This document shows, one piece after another, positions 34,347 to 47,125 of a stretch of DNA of 64,000 bases. Each line of letters starts with the position of its first letter. Position 1 is the first letter of the stretch. Origin of the DNA: Isoetes taiwanensis (Eukaryota > Streptophyta > Lycopodiopsida > Isoetales > Isoetaceae); the NCBI GenBank assembly GCA_021234155.1, contig JAJEKV010000324.1, positions 62,001-126,000 on the forward strand, read 5' to 3'. The notes under the pieces are model-generated. The model searched no databases, was not told where the DNA came from, and saw nothing but the letters and a program-made list of their open reading frames with translations. The position numbers were made by a program, and so were the translations under genes.

Positions 34347-35417
34347 CGATTCCAGCGAGGGGTTTTATCTAAACTAGACATTCTAAACTACCTTATAACA
34401 AACTTAAATTGGAAGGAGGGAATACTTACTTGGCCATCTCTGAAAGCAAGTTGGAAGTAGTTGTCATACTGCTTCACTGCCATGATGGGCTTCTTATCAG
34501 AATCACAACTCAAGCAACATTCTGTCACACAAGCCTCCTGAAGTTCTTGGAGCTTGTTCTTCTGCTTCTTGAAGTCCTCTCCATGCAATTGCTTGAACTT
34601 AACATATTCTCTGTGCATGAAGCGGATTTTGTCTATGAGCCTCATCTTCAACCTAAAGTCATTGTCCAGGTTGTGGCTCACAGCAATGATTTTGGCCTCC
34701 TCGTCTGTCAACCCAACGTAAATATAGGCCTCCACGCTCTTCTAGACATCTTTTCTGCTTTCCTCCTTAGATAGCTCTTTCCTGGCCTTGTAACTGTGTG
34801 TTCCACCGAGAACATAATATGTGTAGTCCTCGAAGTCGGCCTTCCTGTAATGCCTAAGCTCCTAGACCTACTCTCGATCAACTATAAGAACCAGCGGCGA
34901 CACATGGGCATGTGGATTTCTGCGCATTCTCTGCTTTAATATTGCCACATGTGCTGCATACGGTTTCCTCACTTGAAGCACTCTGACCCCATCCTCATTT
35001 TTTGGCGGCCTCTTGATTGTGCTCAGAGTTAATGAAATTGTTTGCTTCAGGAGCTTTGTTTCATTTACTTTTTTAAGTATTGCACTTGACCTGTCCGAGG
35101 GTCTCAAAATAATGTCGGCCCCAAGTGCCTTTTGAAGTGCTTCTGCAGACTCTTCTATTGACAAGGCCTTGGTCTGCCTAGATTTCTTTGGTGCCTGTGT
35201 GAATGACCAAAGCTTTCCTCTTTCCCTTCCCTGTGACTACCACCTCCTCTTCCTCTTCCTCCTCCTCCTTCTCTTCTGCCTCAATGTCTTTTTCCACTTC
35301 TTCCTTTGCCCGTGGGTACTAGAGGCCCTTGACAATGACTTTCTCGACACACGGAATGGCTGAGGATAGTATGTCTACTATATCCTGCATTCAGGATGCT
35401 CAGTTAGTTTGCTGCCT

Positions 35418-35431
35418 GTATAAATTTATAC
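35418..35431. promoter_or_regulatory. Single GTATAAATTTATAC palindrome
   Basis: Exact copy between the N-terminal exon and the acidic linker exon. Confidence 0.7.
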
Positions 35432-35772
35432 ATTAAAGGAATAAACAACAGAAGGGAGAGGTTCACACTCACATAGCAGTTTTCTGTTTTCCGAAACGTA
35501 TTCATTGACATCCTTTGGCTTACACATGCTTATCCTGAACATTCTGCTGCTCAGAAAGTACTCGACATCGCCTTCATCATTATCGCAGTTCATTAAGATC
35601 TCATCCTCATTTTCTGTGACCGTCAAACTTGTCATTTCTCCGGCAGGATAGTAGTCCTCAGCCTTGAACTTCCCCCTTTCTGGCTTGTTGCATACGTACA
35701 AGTACGCATCGATAGGGTAGCGTTCTCTCGCTCCCTTGTGGACGTACCACGTAACATCCCTGAGCTCGTAGG

Positions 35773-36338
35773 TGTTAGTCCTGTGCCTCCTGGTACAGGA
35801 CTATTCATGCATACAACGGACCAGGTCAGGTCCAAGGAGCCACGGTCAGTCGTCCAAAGCCCAGCAGAAGACCAAGCAGCAGCAGACCACGCAGTCAAAG
35901 CCTTCCAAGAGGCGCCGCTCAGACAAGTGACGGCCCGTCACTGTCCGTATCAGCGTCAGCGAGATTTCAGGCTTTTCAAGAGGCACCGCCAACATTCCTG
36001 CAAATCAGGCCTCCTTCCAGGAGTCGGCACCGAAATCAGTCAGAGTGTCTATATTGGGCCAAAGGCCATTGTACTATATAGTAGAGCTAGCATATGATGG
36101 CTAGATGAGTTTTGAGTCTTGTCTCTTTTCAGTCTTCTCTCTATTGCGAGAGCTCATGTATGTTCATCATTGATATCAAGGAAGCTTATCATTTTCCTCT
36201 CATTGTTCTCTTTTGTTCTGTTCTCTTCTTCTTGTTCTCTTCTTGCAAATCCCGCGTGACATAGTCCCCACGGATTCTCTGTTAGATCCACGAGGTCCTC
36301 CAGGGCTTTTTTGAGAGTTCCAACCCGGACCCCAAACA
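35773..36338 (+). repeat. 5' LTR of the Ty3/gypsy element
   Basis: Starts TGTTAGTCCTGTGCC, ends GACCCCAAACA. Confidence 0.85.
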
Positions 36339-36425
36339 CCGCCGCATTGCCGGAGTGCGATTCGATTTTCCTTTCTTACGCCGCCATGCCGCCGAAACTT
36401 CACGCCCGAAGAACTCCTTTCCCGG

Positions 36426-37960
36426 ATGGCGTCTCGCTTGGAGGCCATCATCGGCGGGAAGCCGTTTCAGCGACATGTATGGCTCTGCTTTTATGACATT
36501 GAGGGAGGCCACATTCGGTCTAGGGCTCAGTCGGTGCCACCCACCCCTCGTGTCCTATCTCGTCCCAGTTCCCCGCCTCAAGCGTGCAAACATTGCTCAC
36601 AGCCTCAGTCTCCTCATCACTGCTCGGGAGCCCTATCCGCTCAACACGCTCAACCTTACTTTCATACCCCCAAAACATGCCTTCATCCATCGGTCTTACG
36701 GCCATGCGCCTCTTGCCTTCACAACCATCATCCCCTACGGGTGGACAGGGATATCCACATGTCTCTTTTGCTCCTCCCCAGGAATTTCCCTTCCCTACAT
36801 TTCCCACCACTCTTCCTGTTTACAACCTTACAGACCTCAAAACCAATGATCAGGCACCTCCAGTACCTCCACCTCAGCAACCCCTTCATCAGGGTCTTTC
36901 CGGCACCATGCCACCGCCAACTCCACCTCAACTATCATGTTCCTGTCAGCCCAAGCACTTTCACCTCTACCTTTCGGACCCTTAAGTTGACTTATCCCAT
37001 CTTTGGCAAACGACGAAAGGCAAACCCTTAGACCAAAGTGCTCGGGCCCACATGGAAGAATTTGAGGCTCGCTGTCTGGAATGGTCATGCGCCAACCTCA
37101 ACTGAAATTCCACATCTTTTCCACCACACCGCTGGCGGCTCCCTCATCAATGGCTCATGTCCAACAAAAGCCACTTTGGAAACAAGATTGGTCGAGAAAT
37201 GGCGCTTTTCTTTTCTCACTATGGGACCACGGATGATGATCAACTTCATCTCAAGCAACTCAATGACCTTCAACAAGAGTCCACGGAGTCCGCCTGGGAT
37301 TTTTGCGGATCGTCTTCACATTACGCGCCAAAGCAAACTCAAGGAGTACCCCCACACGAGCCGGATCTTGGTCGGTTTCTCCAAGGACTTCCTCCACCTA
37401 TCCGACTCATGATGAATACTGCTACCAAGACTTTGGAGCAGGCTATCGACCTTTGTCAATCTTTCGGCCAATGTTTCCTCCCGCGGGCGTGGCTCTTCGG
37501 GAGCTCCCTTTCATTCCTCCCATCATGGTTCCCGCACGGATGTCCAACCTCAACACGCCAATCCGCAGTGCAGTCAGATCTGGTGCCATATCTGCAAATA
37601 TCAAGGCCACTTGGCGAATGAGTGCAACTCCACCAATGGCCCGCCTCATTGTAAAAGATGCAACATGTGCAATCATGCCACGGAAGAGTGCACTCGCACT
37701 CATCCTACACCTTTCCGCAACAAGATGGTTTATCAAGTGCAAGCAACCCCTCAGCAACAATCCCACTATCAGCCGCAACCACTGCAGACTCAACCCAATC
37801 AACTCTATCAGCAACCAGAGCAACAACGGGGACCCAACACCTGCTCCCCTTTTGATCCTTCTAAAGCTCAATGTTACCACTGTCAAGAATGGGGTCATAC
37901 CACCACGGCATGTCCTCAACTTCCACAAGTTCAGGTGCAGCTTCCTGGTATAAATCAGAC
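36426..37960 (+). pseudogene. gag region of the Ty3/gypsy element
   Basis: Proline-rich N-terminal region, capsid-like segment and CCHC knuckles (CYHCQEWGHTTTACP near 37873; a C.RCNMCNHATEEC segment near 37655). Fossil. Confidence 0.65.
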
Positions 37961-38639
37961 CACCTCGGTACGCCTCACGGCTTACCAACTTTGGATTGCC
38001 AATGGCAAACAAGGCCCGCGTTCGGTTCTTCGGAAGCCACCTCGTGCGCCTCAGCAATCACGCTATCAACCAGCTCCTGCAAATCAACCTCAGATGGATC
38101 AACAAGCACAGGAAGAAATTTTTCAAGCTCTCAATCCTCCAGTCCAGCCATCAAATTGGGTTGGTTTGGTCTCACGCCAGACCAGGGCGTCACGTACCTT
38201 AACCATTATTCCTAATGGCACGCAACCTGCCTTTGCAGTCGACACAATTCCTCATGCAGAAGACAAAAAGGTCCATTTTGCACCTGATTTGGAGAAACTC
38301 ATGCCGCATGTCATGCCTAAAGTTCGCCAAAGCATTCTGAACCTCATGCAAGCTGCTGAAGGCCGCACGTTGGCTAATGTTCATGCCACCACTAGAGCTC
38401 AACAAAGACATGACGCACCTTCCACGTCTCAACCTCCACGCTCTCAGCCATATCCAAATATAGCTGCTGAGGTTGACCTACTCAAAGAAGTTACTGCTTC
38501 CTTACCACGCACTCCAGCACCCGTGGATCCAGCAGATCCTTTTTCTCATGTGCCTCTGGAACTCCAAGAGGAGCTGGCAAAAATCAAAATTCCTCTAAGT
38601 CTTGCAACGATTTTGAAACTCTGTCCTGTTCTCAAGGAC

Positions 38640-39020
38640 CAGTTACCACTCCCAACTGTTTTGGTTGGGGCTGTTGCTACATCTACACCCACGGTACATG
38701 CCACGGTGGGCAATCAGCAAGTCAACCATGTTCAAATTGACGGAGGTAGCGCAGTTAATCTCATCACGGATAAACTCCGCAAACAAATGGGCATCAAACA
38801 ACTCTATCGTGCCCCATATGACGTCAAATTGGCCAATGGCCATATCACGCGACCTCAAGGCGTCACGCCTCTTCTTCACATCAACATTGGTGATCTCCGA
38901 TTCCCCTTGGAATTTGGTGTTTGGAAGGCTGGAGAAGATCCAGGTGATTATGAAATGTTGGTCGGCGGACCTTTTCTTCGCGAAAGCCAAGAGTATCCAT
39001 TATCGGGCCCGCGGATCAGT
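38640..39020 (+). pseudogene. Protease region of the Ty3/gypsy element
   Basis: VQIDGGSAVNLI near 38733 is the aspartic-protease signature, followed by the MLVGGPFL block near 38958. Fossil. Confidence 0.65.
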
Positions 39021-39659
39021 TAGTCATCACGGATGGTCACCTCAATGCCACCATGGACTTGGAAGCGAGGCAAAATCATTTCAGTCGACAATGAACCCTC
39101 TCTCTTCGACACCGATTCCGAGGGACGCCGCGAGAATATCTATCAAGTTCGGGCTCCACCGCGAGTGCCGCTCGTCATCCTACCCGAATATGCTGATCCT
39201 TGGGGAGAAATGACTCTTGATCGGGATTTGTGGGCTGCTTTGCTTGACCCTTACGGCTCCTTGCAATGAATCCAACGTGTTGATCACTTTTCAGATGTTG
39301 AAACTCCTGCTGCTCTGTTGATGTACACGCATTTGTCATGAAGCAACCCACAGCTTGATGAAACTTCGACAACCTCTCTTTTTCACCACCTTGAGTGCCA
39401 CGCATCTGTTATGCTTCAACCTCCCGCTCACATTGTCCAAGACACGGAAGTTATCCCCCATATTCGGACTCACGAAGTCGAGATTGTGGGCGTGGGCAAC
39501 AATCACTTTGTCAGTATTCTTTGCAAATCTTCCGACACCCTATCGTGCAGGGGCCGTCACTTTGTTCAAAAAGTTCAAACACATTTTAAGCACGAGCTCT
39601 GAGAGATCTTGGGGATCAACAAAACCTTGGGGAACTCACCATTCCTACCAAATCGATGC

Positions 39660-40960
39660 ACGCGTCGGTTTAGCTTAGATGCGATGGGCTCAACCCCAAT
39701 TACCGCGGATCGCATCAAGGCGGAAATTGACAAACTTCTTGCTGCGGGGTTTGATCTATGAGGTCAAACATTCTGAATGGGTGAGCCCCATTGTCATTGC
39801 ACTCAAACACAATGGTAAGATCCGCGTTTGCGTGGACTACCGAAAACTCAATCAGGCCACGGAGCGTGATCATTTTCTACTTCCCTTCACGGACCGGGTT
39901 CGAAGAGGTTCTTTGGACATGAGATGTACTCCTTCATGGATGGTTTTTTCGGCTACAATCAGATCTCAATCAAAGAATCTGATCAACTCAAGACTACTTT
40001 CACCACCCCGTGGGGCACTTTTGCCTACAAGGTGGTTCCTTTTGGATTATCAAACTCTCCTTCAACGTTTCAACGCATCATGCTCTCAGTCTTTCATGAT
40101 TTTATGAAGGAAAATCCCTTCTTGCAAATTTTTCAAGATGACTTCTCTCGCCCGTTCCATGGCTGACCATTTGGATAAATTGGAACTTCGTCTTTGAGAA
40201 ATGTGATGAGTCAGGCATTAGTCTCAATCAGAAATGCACCTTTTGCGTCACTTGGTGTTTGTTTGGGACACGTTGTCGTGAGAAAGCGGTATCACCACGG
40301 ATCCGCCAAAATCAGTTTGTGTGCTCAAGGCTCAAGCACCGGCCAATATCAAGGAGACACGCTCTTTCTGGGTAAGGTCAATATTACTCCACCTTCATTC
40401 CGGACTTACGGCCATTGCAGATCCCATTCATAAACTCACGGTGATGAATCCACGGGCTTGAATTCCCCAGCGGATCTTCGCTTCCAACGATTGAAGCTCT
40501 TGCTTACTCAGCCCCGGTTCTTGTTCCTCCTCAATGGGACAAGCCCTTTCATGTTCATGTCGATGTCACCGGCATTTGCTATTGAGCTGTTTCTTTCTCA
40601 AGAATATGATCGCGACACCGACAAACCAAACCGATATGCGGTATTAAAACTCAATTGCTGGCTGGCGCAACTACTCGCCGCAGGCGTGAAGCCTTGGGTT
40701 TAATTTTACGTGGTCCAACGCTTCCGTCACTATCTTTTTGGGCAGTCGGATCAAATTCTTTGTTGACCACCAAGCACTTCTTTATTTGATCAACAAATCC
40801 ACGCCCACGGGCGCATTGCTCGTTGGGTCCTTCTTCCTCGCAAGAATTTGCACCTTTTGAAATTGTTCACAAAGGCAGGCAAATCTCATGTTGTTCGGAT
40901 TATCTTTCACGCATCCACACGGATGATCCCTCCACCGGATTTCTGACGCTCAACTCTTTA
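39660..40960 (+). pseudogene. Reverse transcriptase and RNase H region
   Basis: Gypsy RT blocks are visible (VCVDYRKLNQAT near 39835, FGLSNSPSTFQRIM near 40045), followed by an RNase H/connection segment. Fossil. Confidence 0.65.
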
Positions 40961-41169
40961 CAGTCACGGCAACACCACATTGGTTCCATGACTTTCAGCA
41001 AGATATCTCCTCACAGCGCCCTTCCACCGAGGGCGCCACGCTCTCTCAAGCCAGCGACAATCCCGTCGACACCAATTTCTCCGCAGGTCGTGACTACACC
41101 ATGGTTGCCGGCCATCTTTACAAAAGGGTAAGGATACCGCCCTTCGATTTGTGTTCTCACTCATGAGGT

Positions 41170-42309
41170 CCCGTGATATTGTTCGAGAAGCCCATGAAGG
41201 GGCTCGGTGGTGGTCATTTTCATGGTGACACCACGCGCACGCAAAATCCTTCTTGCTGGTTACTTTTGGCCCACGCTCTTCAAAGGGCGCTCACGCCACG
41301 CTCGCGACATGTGATGCTTGCCGGTGTAGGGATCTGCCCACGGCCCCGTGGCTCTTCCCTTGACGCGGGCCGCCACGCCACTTCCCTTCGGTAAATGGGG
41401 GATGGATTTTTGTGGGACCCATCGACCCCCGCGCGGCACACCCGTGCCCGCTACATTCTGGTTCTCACTGACTACGCTACCAAATGGGCGGAAGCTTGCG
41501 CACTTCCAGACAACACTGCGGCAAGCACAACCAAGGTCATCTATCAACAAATCATCACGCGCTTTGGCTGCCCCATGGAGCTGGTCAGTGATCGTGGTGT
41601 CCATTTTATCAATCATACTATCAAGGAGCTGACGGATTATCTCCTGATACATCATCACAAGAGCACACCTTACTATCCTCAAGGGAATGGTTTGACAGAA
41701 AGCACCAACAAAACTCTGGTTACAATTCTCAAGAAAATTTGTGACGCTTCTCGCACTGACTGGCAACACAAACTTCCTACTATTCTTTGGGCTTACAATA
41801 CTTGTTTCAAAATAGCTACCGGTCACACTCCTTTCAAATTGGTTTATGGTCAAGAAGCTCTCATGCCGTTTGAATACATCCTTCCAACTCTCCGTTTTCA
41901 ACTGGCTACCGCCCATAATCCACCTGCTGCGCTCAAAGAACGGGTTTATCAATTGGAACAGTTGGATGAACTTAGAAGGGATGCTTATATTCGTGTTCTT
42001 CATGGACAACAGTTGCAAAAATCTTTACATGATAAACGTCTGAAGACAAAAACATTCAAAGAAGGAGATTTGGTTCTTCTTTATGATTCTCGGTACAAAA
42101 ATTTTCCGGGTAAGCTAAAGTTTCGATGGCTTGGCCCTTATCAAATTGTTCAAGTGGTGCAACCCAGCGTTTTCAAACTGGCTGAGTTAGATGGAACTCC
42201 ATTACCTACACTGGTTAATGGCTTTCGCCTCAAAACATTTCATACCACAGACAGTGAAAATCAACCAACAGATGCTGTTCAAGACACAAACACAACAGAT
42301 AGTGGCTAA
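41170..42309 (+). pseudogene. Integrase region
   Basis: The catalytic core reads VLTDYATKWAEA near 41470, ELVSDRGVHF near 41580 and STPYYPQGNGLTES near 41665 (the DDE positions), followed by a C-terminal segment with GDLVLLYDSRYK near 42070. Fossil. Confidence 0.75.
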
Positions 42310-45300
42310 ACCAGCGGCATATTTATATTATAGGTGGAAATTTTACAAAATGTGGGCGCAGCCCAGCTATTTCCGCTATGGGCAGTGCCCTGTTTACAAA
42401 AACGGGCTCAGAGCCCTATCTACTACAATCCTAAGGAGAACACCCTCTACTCCGGGTTCGGAGCAGAGGTGATACGCAGGATGTGGTATGCGTTCCGTTC
42501 AGGGTCCCAGCGCAGGTGCAGAATCACCTCCATCCCATTTGTATGGGGATCGGCATGCTCAGCCATGCCGACACACCAACCGTCCATCGCAATGCCACGG
42601 TTGTGGCATCGCCAGAGGTCCAGGCAGTTCATTTTACAAGTAATCCACTCCAGGCAGTTGGAGGGCATAGTGCATTTGTCATGCAATCCAGCAGCAGACA
42701 TACTGAGCGCCATCGGATGCCTTTGCTTCACTCCCGGTTCGTCTTATATAGCCAACCGAGGAACTCCTTGTCGACGTGGACCAATCAGAAAAATTGCCAA
42801 CGTGGTTGCAATGCAAGGCTGTTTCTAAAACGAGAATCTTTTCTCCCGCCGCATATCTAGCCATGGTACCTTCTGACATATTCGTTTTAATGATATCCCA
42901 CTTCGAGTTGCCAGAATTAAATGCCCTTCCTTCTTTTCATGACCGTCAAACATTAAGGTGCGTCCTTTTGCCACCTGTCACATCCGATCATTCTCTCACG
43001 TCTCATCTCCACCGTTCCTTGTTTCTCCCTTTACTGCTTGGGGACTTAGCCAAAATTTTGCCTCTCAATCGCCTCCTTGGCATCTTTCGACACCTGGCAC
43101 CATCAACGGTTGCAGCTTAGCCCTAATCATGCCCCTTCGTCCCACGATTCGCGGCGCCCTAAACCTTTTCGTCTCTGCGCCGCCGACTTGCTCTCGCTCT
43201 CGCCTTTGCATCACCGTTCTTGTCCAAAGCTCTTTGCCATGGCTGCACCAAAATTTCCTACACTTCAAGCCTCTTTGCTCGGGGAGGCGGCTCTTTTTCG
43301 AAGTCGGTATCTTTCTTGACGCCCACTTTCCGTGAAGCCCTTGTTGGCCCGAATCGTGAAGTCGCGAAACGCCAGAAGCTTTATGAATTCTCACAAATGG
43401 AACTTAGGCTCCAAATCCGGACCCGGTTAAGCGGTTCTCGCTCACATCGTCAACAGCCTTGAGGATACACGGCGGCATTTTGTAAGGCCATATTCTTGAT
43501 CAATGAACCTTGCAACAGAGCTACCGTAACTCCAATGGTTGTGAGACACACCACCATTTAAGCTGACCATTGCACCTAATTTTTCGAGGTATTCCATATC
43601 CCTTTGCAACCCCTTGTTTATCTTGGTACGCCATACGGGATCTCGATGTCAGCGAGTTTGGTGCTCCACGCTTATCAAGCCAGCGTGCATCGCCGACAAA
43701 TATTGACAAGCCCCATGAAACTTTTGTTAAGTTTACGTGGTAATAAGTTCCTTGGGTATTCTATCAAGAACACCCATATCAATAAACCTTTCTATAATAT
43801 GGTGATCACTGCTACTCGCTCCAACCACCACATTGATTGGCCCCAATTGTTGTTCTACCGTCTTCTCCAAGAAGTTGACCGCCTTCGGGCTGCCACTTCT
43901 ACCTCGGAAACTTCCGTGGGAGGCCATCTTCAAGCCCTCATCTGTCATTACTTTCCTCCCACACCTCCTCATTCTCAAAATTCCCTTTCGGCCAGTCCCT
44001 TCATCGGACTCACCAAGTTGGCACTTCCGCCCTTCTTCTTACGGTCATGTCAACCTTGGCACGCGATGTCACTTGTCTCTCCTCCTCCTCTACGTAAAAC
44101 CAAGCACTCCGGTCCTCACCATGTCTCCCCAAGCGTCACAAACAAGGCAAATGGCGGGCTCCACCACCCAAAGCACCCTCGTCAGCGTTTGTATCAGTAT
44201 CAGCAAGATGTTCAAGCTGCTGCTCTCAAGTTACAAGAATCCCAAGAAGCTCTCATGAATGGGGTTCAAACGGCCCTGGCGGCCTCCGACGCGGTTCACC
44301 GTGACCTTCATCATGCTACTGCGCAAGTTCGGACTCACGGAGACCCAGCTTCAAGACAAGCGGGGCTCTTTTACAAGTGCGTGAAGATCTCAAGGCTGCC
44401 CAAAATGAGAATACTACGCTTGCCGATCAGCGAGGCACACTTGCGAGACCACCATTCAAGAATTATTGGGCGAGGTCAAGGCGAGAGACTCTTTTGGTTG
44501 ACAAAGATAAAGATATTGCCAAACTCGACCGTATCTGATGTAACTCTCTCGAATTACAACACTCAAGCACAAGATCTTACGGTAGCGTGATGCTCAAATT
44601 GCCTCTTTGGGCTCGGCTTTTCCGCGGAGACCTCTCGGCTCACCTCTCTCCAAGATCGCCTTACGGAGGTTGAAAACGAGAAAATTCTTGATGGCGCTGA
44701 GATTGCCGGGTGCCGACTCAATGCTCCTGGGCAATCCTCCTCACATGTCACACCTTCGAAGCGGGTCCGTGACCGATCCATGTTAGAAAAGGACCACCGG
44801 ATCCGTGACCTCGAACAACGGCTAGAGCAAGCTATTGATTCTGGCGATGAGGCTCGGGCGAAACTTGAAGGCTATGTTACCATTGCTCTCAACACTTTGT
44901 TGACTTCCCTATTCCTTCGATTATCCGGATTATGTAGTTGCCCGCCGCCACCTCTTTCTTCCGAAGTGGCATACAGTTGATGGTCCGTTAATGTTCCCCT
45001 GCGCCTTTTGCCGATTTTCTTGGATCTGGCCGGACTTACGTTGAAGACAAAGGTTTATACGTGCCCTTTTAGTCTTTGATCTCATTCACTGTGACGATCC
45101 GGATATGATCACCTTCAAAGTTGTACAGCCAATGGCGTACATTTTTCATGATTTCTATCTGGCTGATACACAGGACAAATTTCGAGATGGGCCCCATCAG
45201 AACTTTTAAGGTGACTCCACCGTTCAATAGTTGCTTTTGGATAACAACCCCTACCTGTCTGATCATGCTAAGACGCATGCTCTTCATCACGAGTACATGC

Positions 45301-46278
45301 CTGAGCTTGCCTATCATTTACCTCTATGGCAAGCTGAAGTGTTGCAGCAGATACAAAAGAATCTTGGACATCCTGAGGATCTTCCCTTTGCCCAAGTCTA
45401 TATGCAGCATTTGGCAGGTTACACTCAACTGCGTGCTCTTCTGGATAGCAAGACAGTTCCCACGGGTTGGGATAGCCCTCCTGTCTACTCTCGACTCTAC
45501 GCCCGGTGGGATCGGCGGTGCAAAGCCCCTCGATCCGCCCTTGCCGATTGAATTTAGGGGCGCTTTCAGCCCCACGCCCCCGGGCTGGCTCCCTCTCCGG
45601 TATGCTTCTCAGGTGCCCCTCCACGCCCGAGGTTTTTCGATTCGACTGGCGTCTTCCCTTCGGACCCACGGTCATGGATGGCCCGCGGGATCGACTCGCC
45701 TCGGATCTCGGCGGATCTCGGTGGGATCCCGATTTGTCGGGACGATCGATTGGGAGGATAATGCCACCTTAGACACTACTGAAACACGGATCTATATTGC
45801 CAATGGCGTGGTTGGCAGCGACCGGATGCTATTCATGGCCTCGACACCTTCTTGCGGAATCGTCGCCACCTCCCTCGACCCTTGATCCACCGTCGGCGGG
45901 TTTCTGTCTTTGCTCTAAAAGCCTCTGGTCAGCTCCTCAAATCGGCCCGGCGTCCATCTTTTCTCGCGCAACCTTGCCGAATGCGGTGTCGGTGCTTTTC
46001 GGTCTCGGACACGCCTCCTCATGGAGTGCGGTTTGTTTCTTCGAAGCCCATCTTTGCCCTTGAAGACATGGTGCGCTCTCATTTCCTCACGGGGGCCGAT
46101 CCACGCCCTTGGGATCAACACTCCTGGCGCTCTTCAAATCCGTCGGGATCTCGCCGGCAATTATCATAATGGTGCCCGTCCTCATTCCGTGAGGATCCCT
46201 TTTCAGACTCTGGTTTCCCGCCCTCGGAAACACTTCCTCCTTTTCTTCACCACGAAAGTGTCGTTTGGTGGGGAGGAG
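42310..46278 (+). other. Extra 3' region of the Ty3/gypsy element
   Basis: About 4 kb between integrase and 3' LTR. It includes coding-like stretches, one with a coiled-coil pattern (RIRDLEQRLEQAIDSGDEAR near 44800). Additional 3' sequence is characteristic of the Tat/Athila group; I cannot assign a function. Fossil. Confidence 0.45.
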
Positions 46279-46857
46279 TGTTAGTCTGTGCCTCACAGTA
46301 CGGGACTATTCATCATACAAGCGGACGTGTCAGGTCCAAGGAGCCCTGATGGGGCGCGGGTCGGTCGTCCAAGGCCGCCAGAAGACCAAGCAGCCGGACC
46401 ACGCAGTCAAAGCCTTCAAGAGGGCTTTCGGACAAGTGACTACCATCCTTTGCCCGTATCGGCGTCGGAGATTTCGAGCTTTTCAAGAGGCACCGCCAAC
46501 ATTCACGCAAAATCGGACCTCCTTCCAGGAGTCGGCACCTTAATCAGTCAGAGTGTCTATATTGGGCCAAAGGCCATTGTACTATATATATGAGTAGAGC
46601 TAGCATATGATGGCTAGATGAGTTTTGAGTCTTGTCTCTTTTCAGTCTTCTCTCTATTGCGAGAGCTCATGTATGTTCATCATTGATATCAAGGAAGCTT
46701 ATCATTTTCCTCTCATTGTTCTCTTTTGTTCTGTTCTCTTCTTCTTGTTCTCTTCTTGCAAATCTCGCGTGACATAGTCCCCCGGATTCTCCTGTTAGAT
46801 CCACAGGTCCTCACAGAGGGCTGTCTTGCAGGAGTTCCCGAACCCAGACCCCAAACA
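46279..46857 (+). repeat. 3' LTR of the Ty3/gypsy element
   Basis: Starts TGTTAGTCTGTGCC after a purine tract (GGTGGGGAGGAG), ends GACCCCAAACA. Confidence 0.85.
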
Positions 46858-46925
46858 GTAGGATTGGGTCTTCGGAGCTGACTGTTGACCTTTGCCTTTA
46901 AAGGAAATCTTTGGGCTGAAAATGC
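46858..46925 (-). pseudogene. 5' continuation of the ParB-methyltransferase exon
   Basis: Beyond the GTAGG target duplication the minus strand stays open in the same frame (SFKGKGQQSAPKTQS, meeting YELRDVTWYVHK on the other side). A candidate acceptor TTTTTACGCATTTTCAG lies upstream. No start codon is visible in the exon, so an earlier exon is likely. Confidence 0.45.
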
Positions 46926-47125
46926 GTAAAAAACGGGCTTAAACGTCATGGAAACTGTGTTTATCTCTAATTTTTCCGTAATTAAGTACTAAAAATATTG
47001 TCTTAGGGAACCTTTATGGGGTGTTATTTTACACTTTTTTTCATTGCAAACTGTATTTTACACTTTTTTCCGTTGTCTTGGAAACTGTATGATTTTATAC
47101 AGATTTTCGAGGCGACGTTCTGACG

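Larger units (their letters stand above)
32384..35772 (-). pseudogene. ParB/Srx-like domain fused to beta-class DNA methyltransferase
   Basis: Reading the minus strand: an N-terminal region of unknown fold (35426-35760, AEDYYPAGEMTSL); an acidic Glu-rich linker near 35230-35300; then a ParB-like domain with LRPSDRS near 35100, KPYAAHVAILKQRMRRNPHA near 34930, GGTHSYKARKEL near 34770 and YVGLTDEEAKIIAVSHN near 34690. A Lys-rich segment follows (33769-34050). The methyltransferase comes last: HGDC then motif IV ADIPYGF near 33265, and after an intron motif I DVFFGTGTTS near 32485 and VSVDIDP near 32430. Motif IV before motif I is the beta-class order typical of DNA N6A/N4C enzymes. Several stops (near 33400, 34745 and 34860) show decay. 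ParB-methyltransferase fusions are familiar from bacteria and phages, not from plants. The gene is cut near its 5' end by a Ty3/gypsy insertion and resumes at 46858. Confidence 0.7.
35773..46857 (+). mobile_element. Ty3/gypsy LTR retrotransposon, Tat/Athila-like
   Basis: LTRs of 566 and 579 bp and a perfect target duplication GTAGG (35768-35772, 46858-46862) bound an 11,085-bp element. After the 5' LTR the sequence resembles the tRNA-Asp primer site used by Tat/Athila elements. Gag, protease, RT, RNase H and integrase follow in gypsy order, then about 4 kb of extra 3' sequence before the 3' LTR, as in the Tat lineage. It is a broken fossil with on the order of ten or more breaks. LTR divergence near 10% points to an old insertion. 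It lies in an exon of the ParB-methyltransferase gene. Confidence 0.9.

Noticed and set aside
32384-35172. True sulfiredoxin enzyme
   Set aside because: The fold is shared, but the fusion to a DNA methyltransferase and the box motifs fit the ParB branch; I see no sulfiredoxin catalytic cysteine signature.
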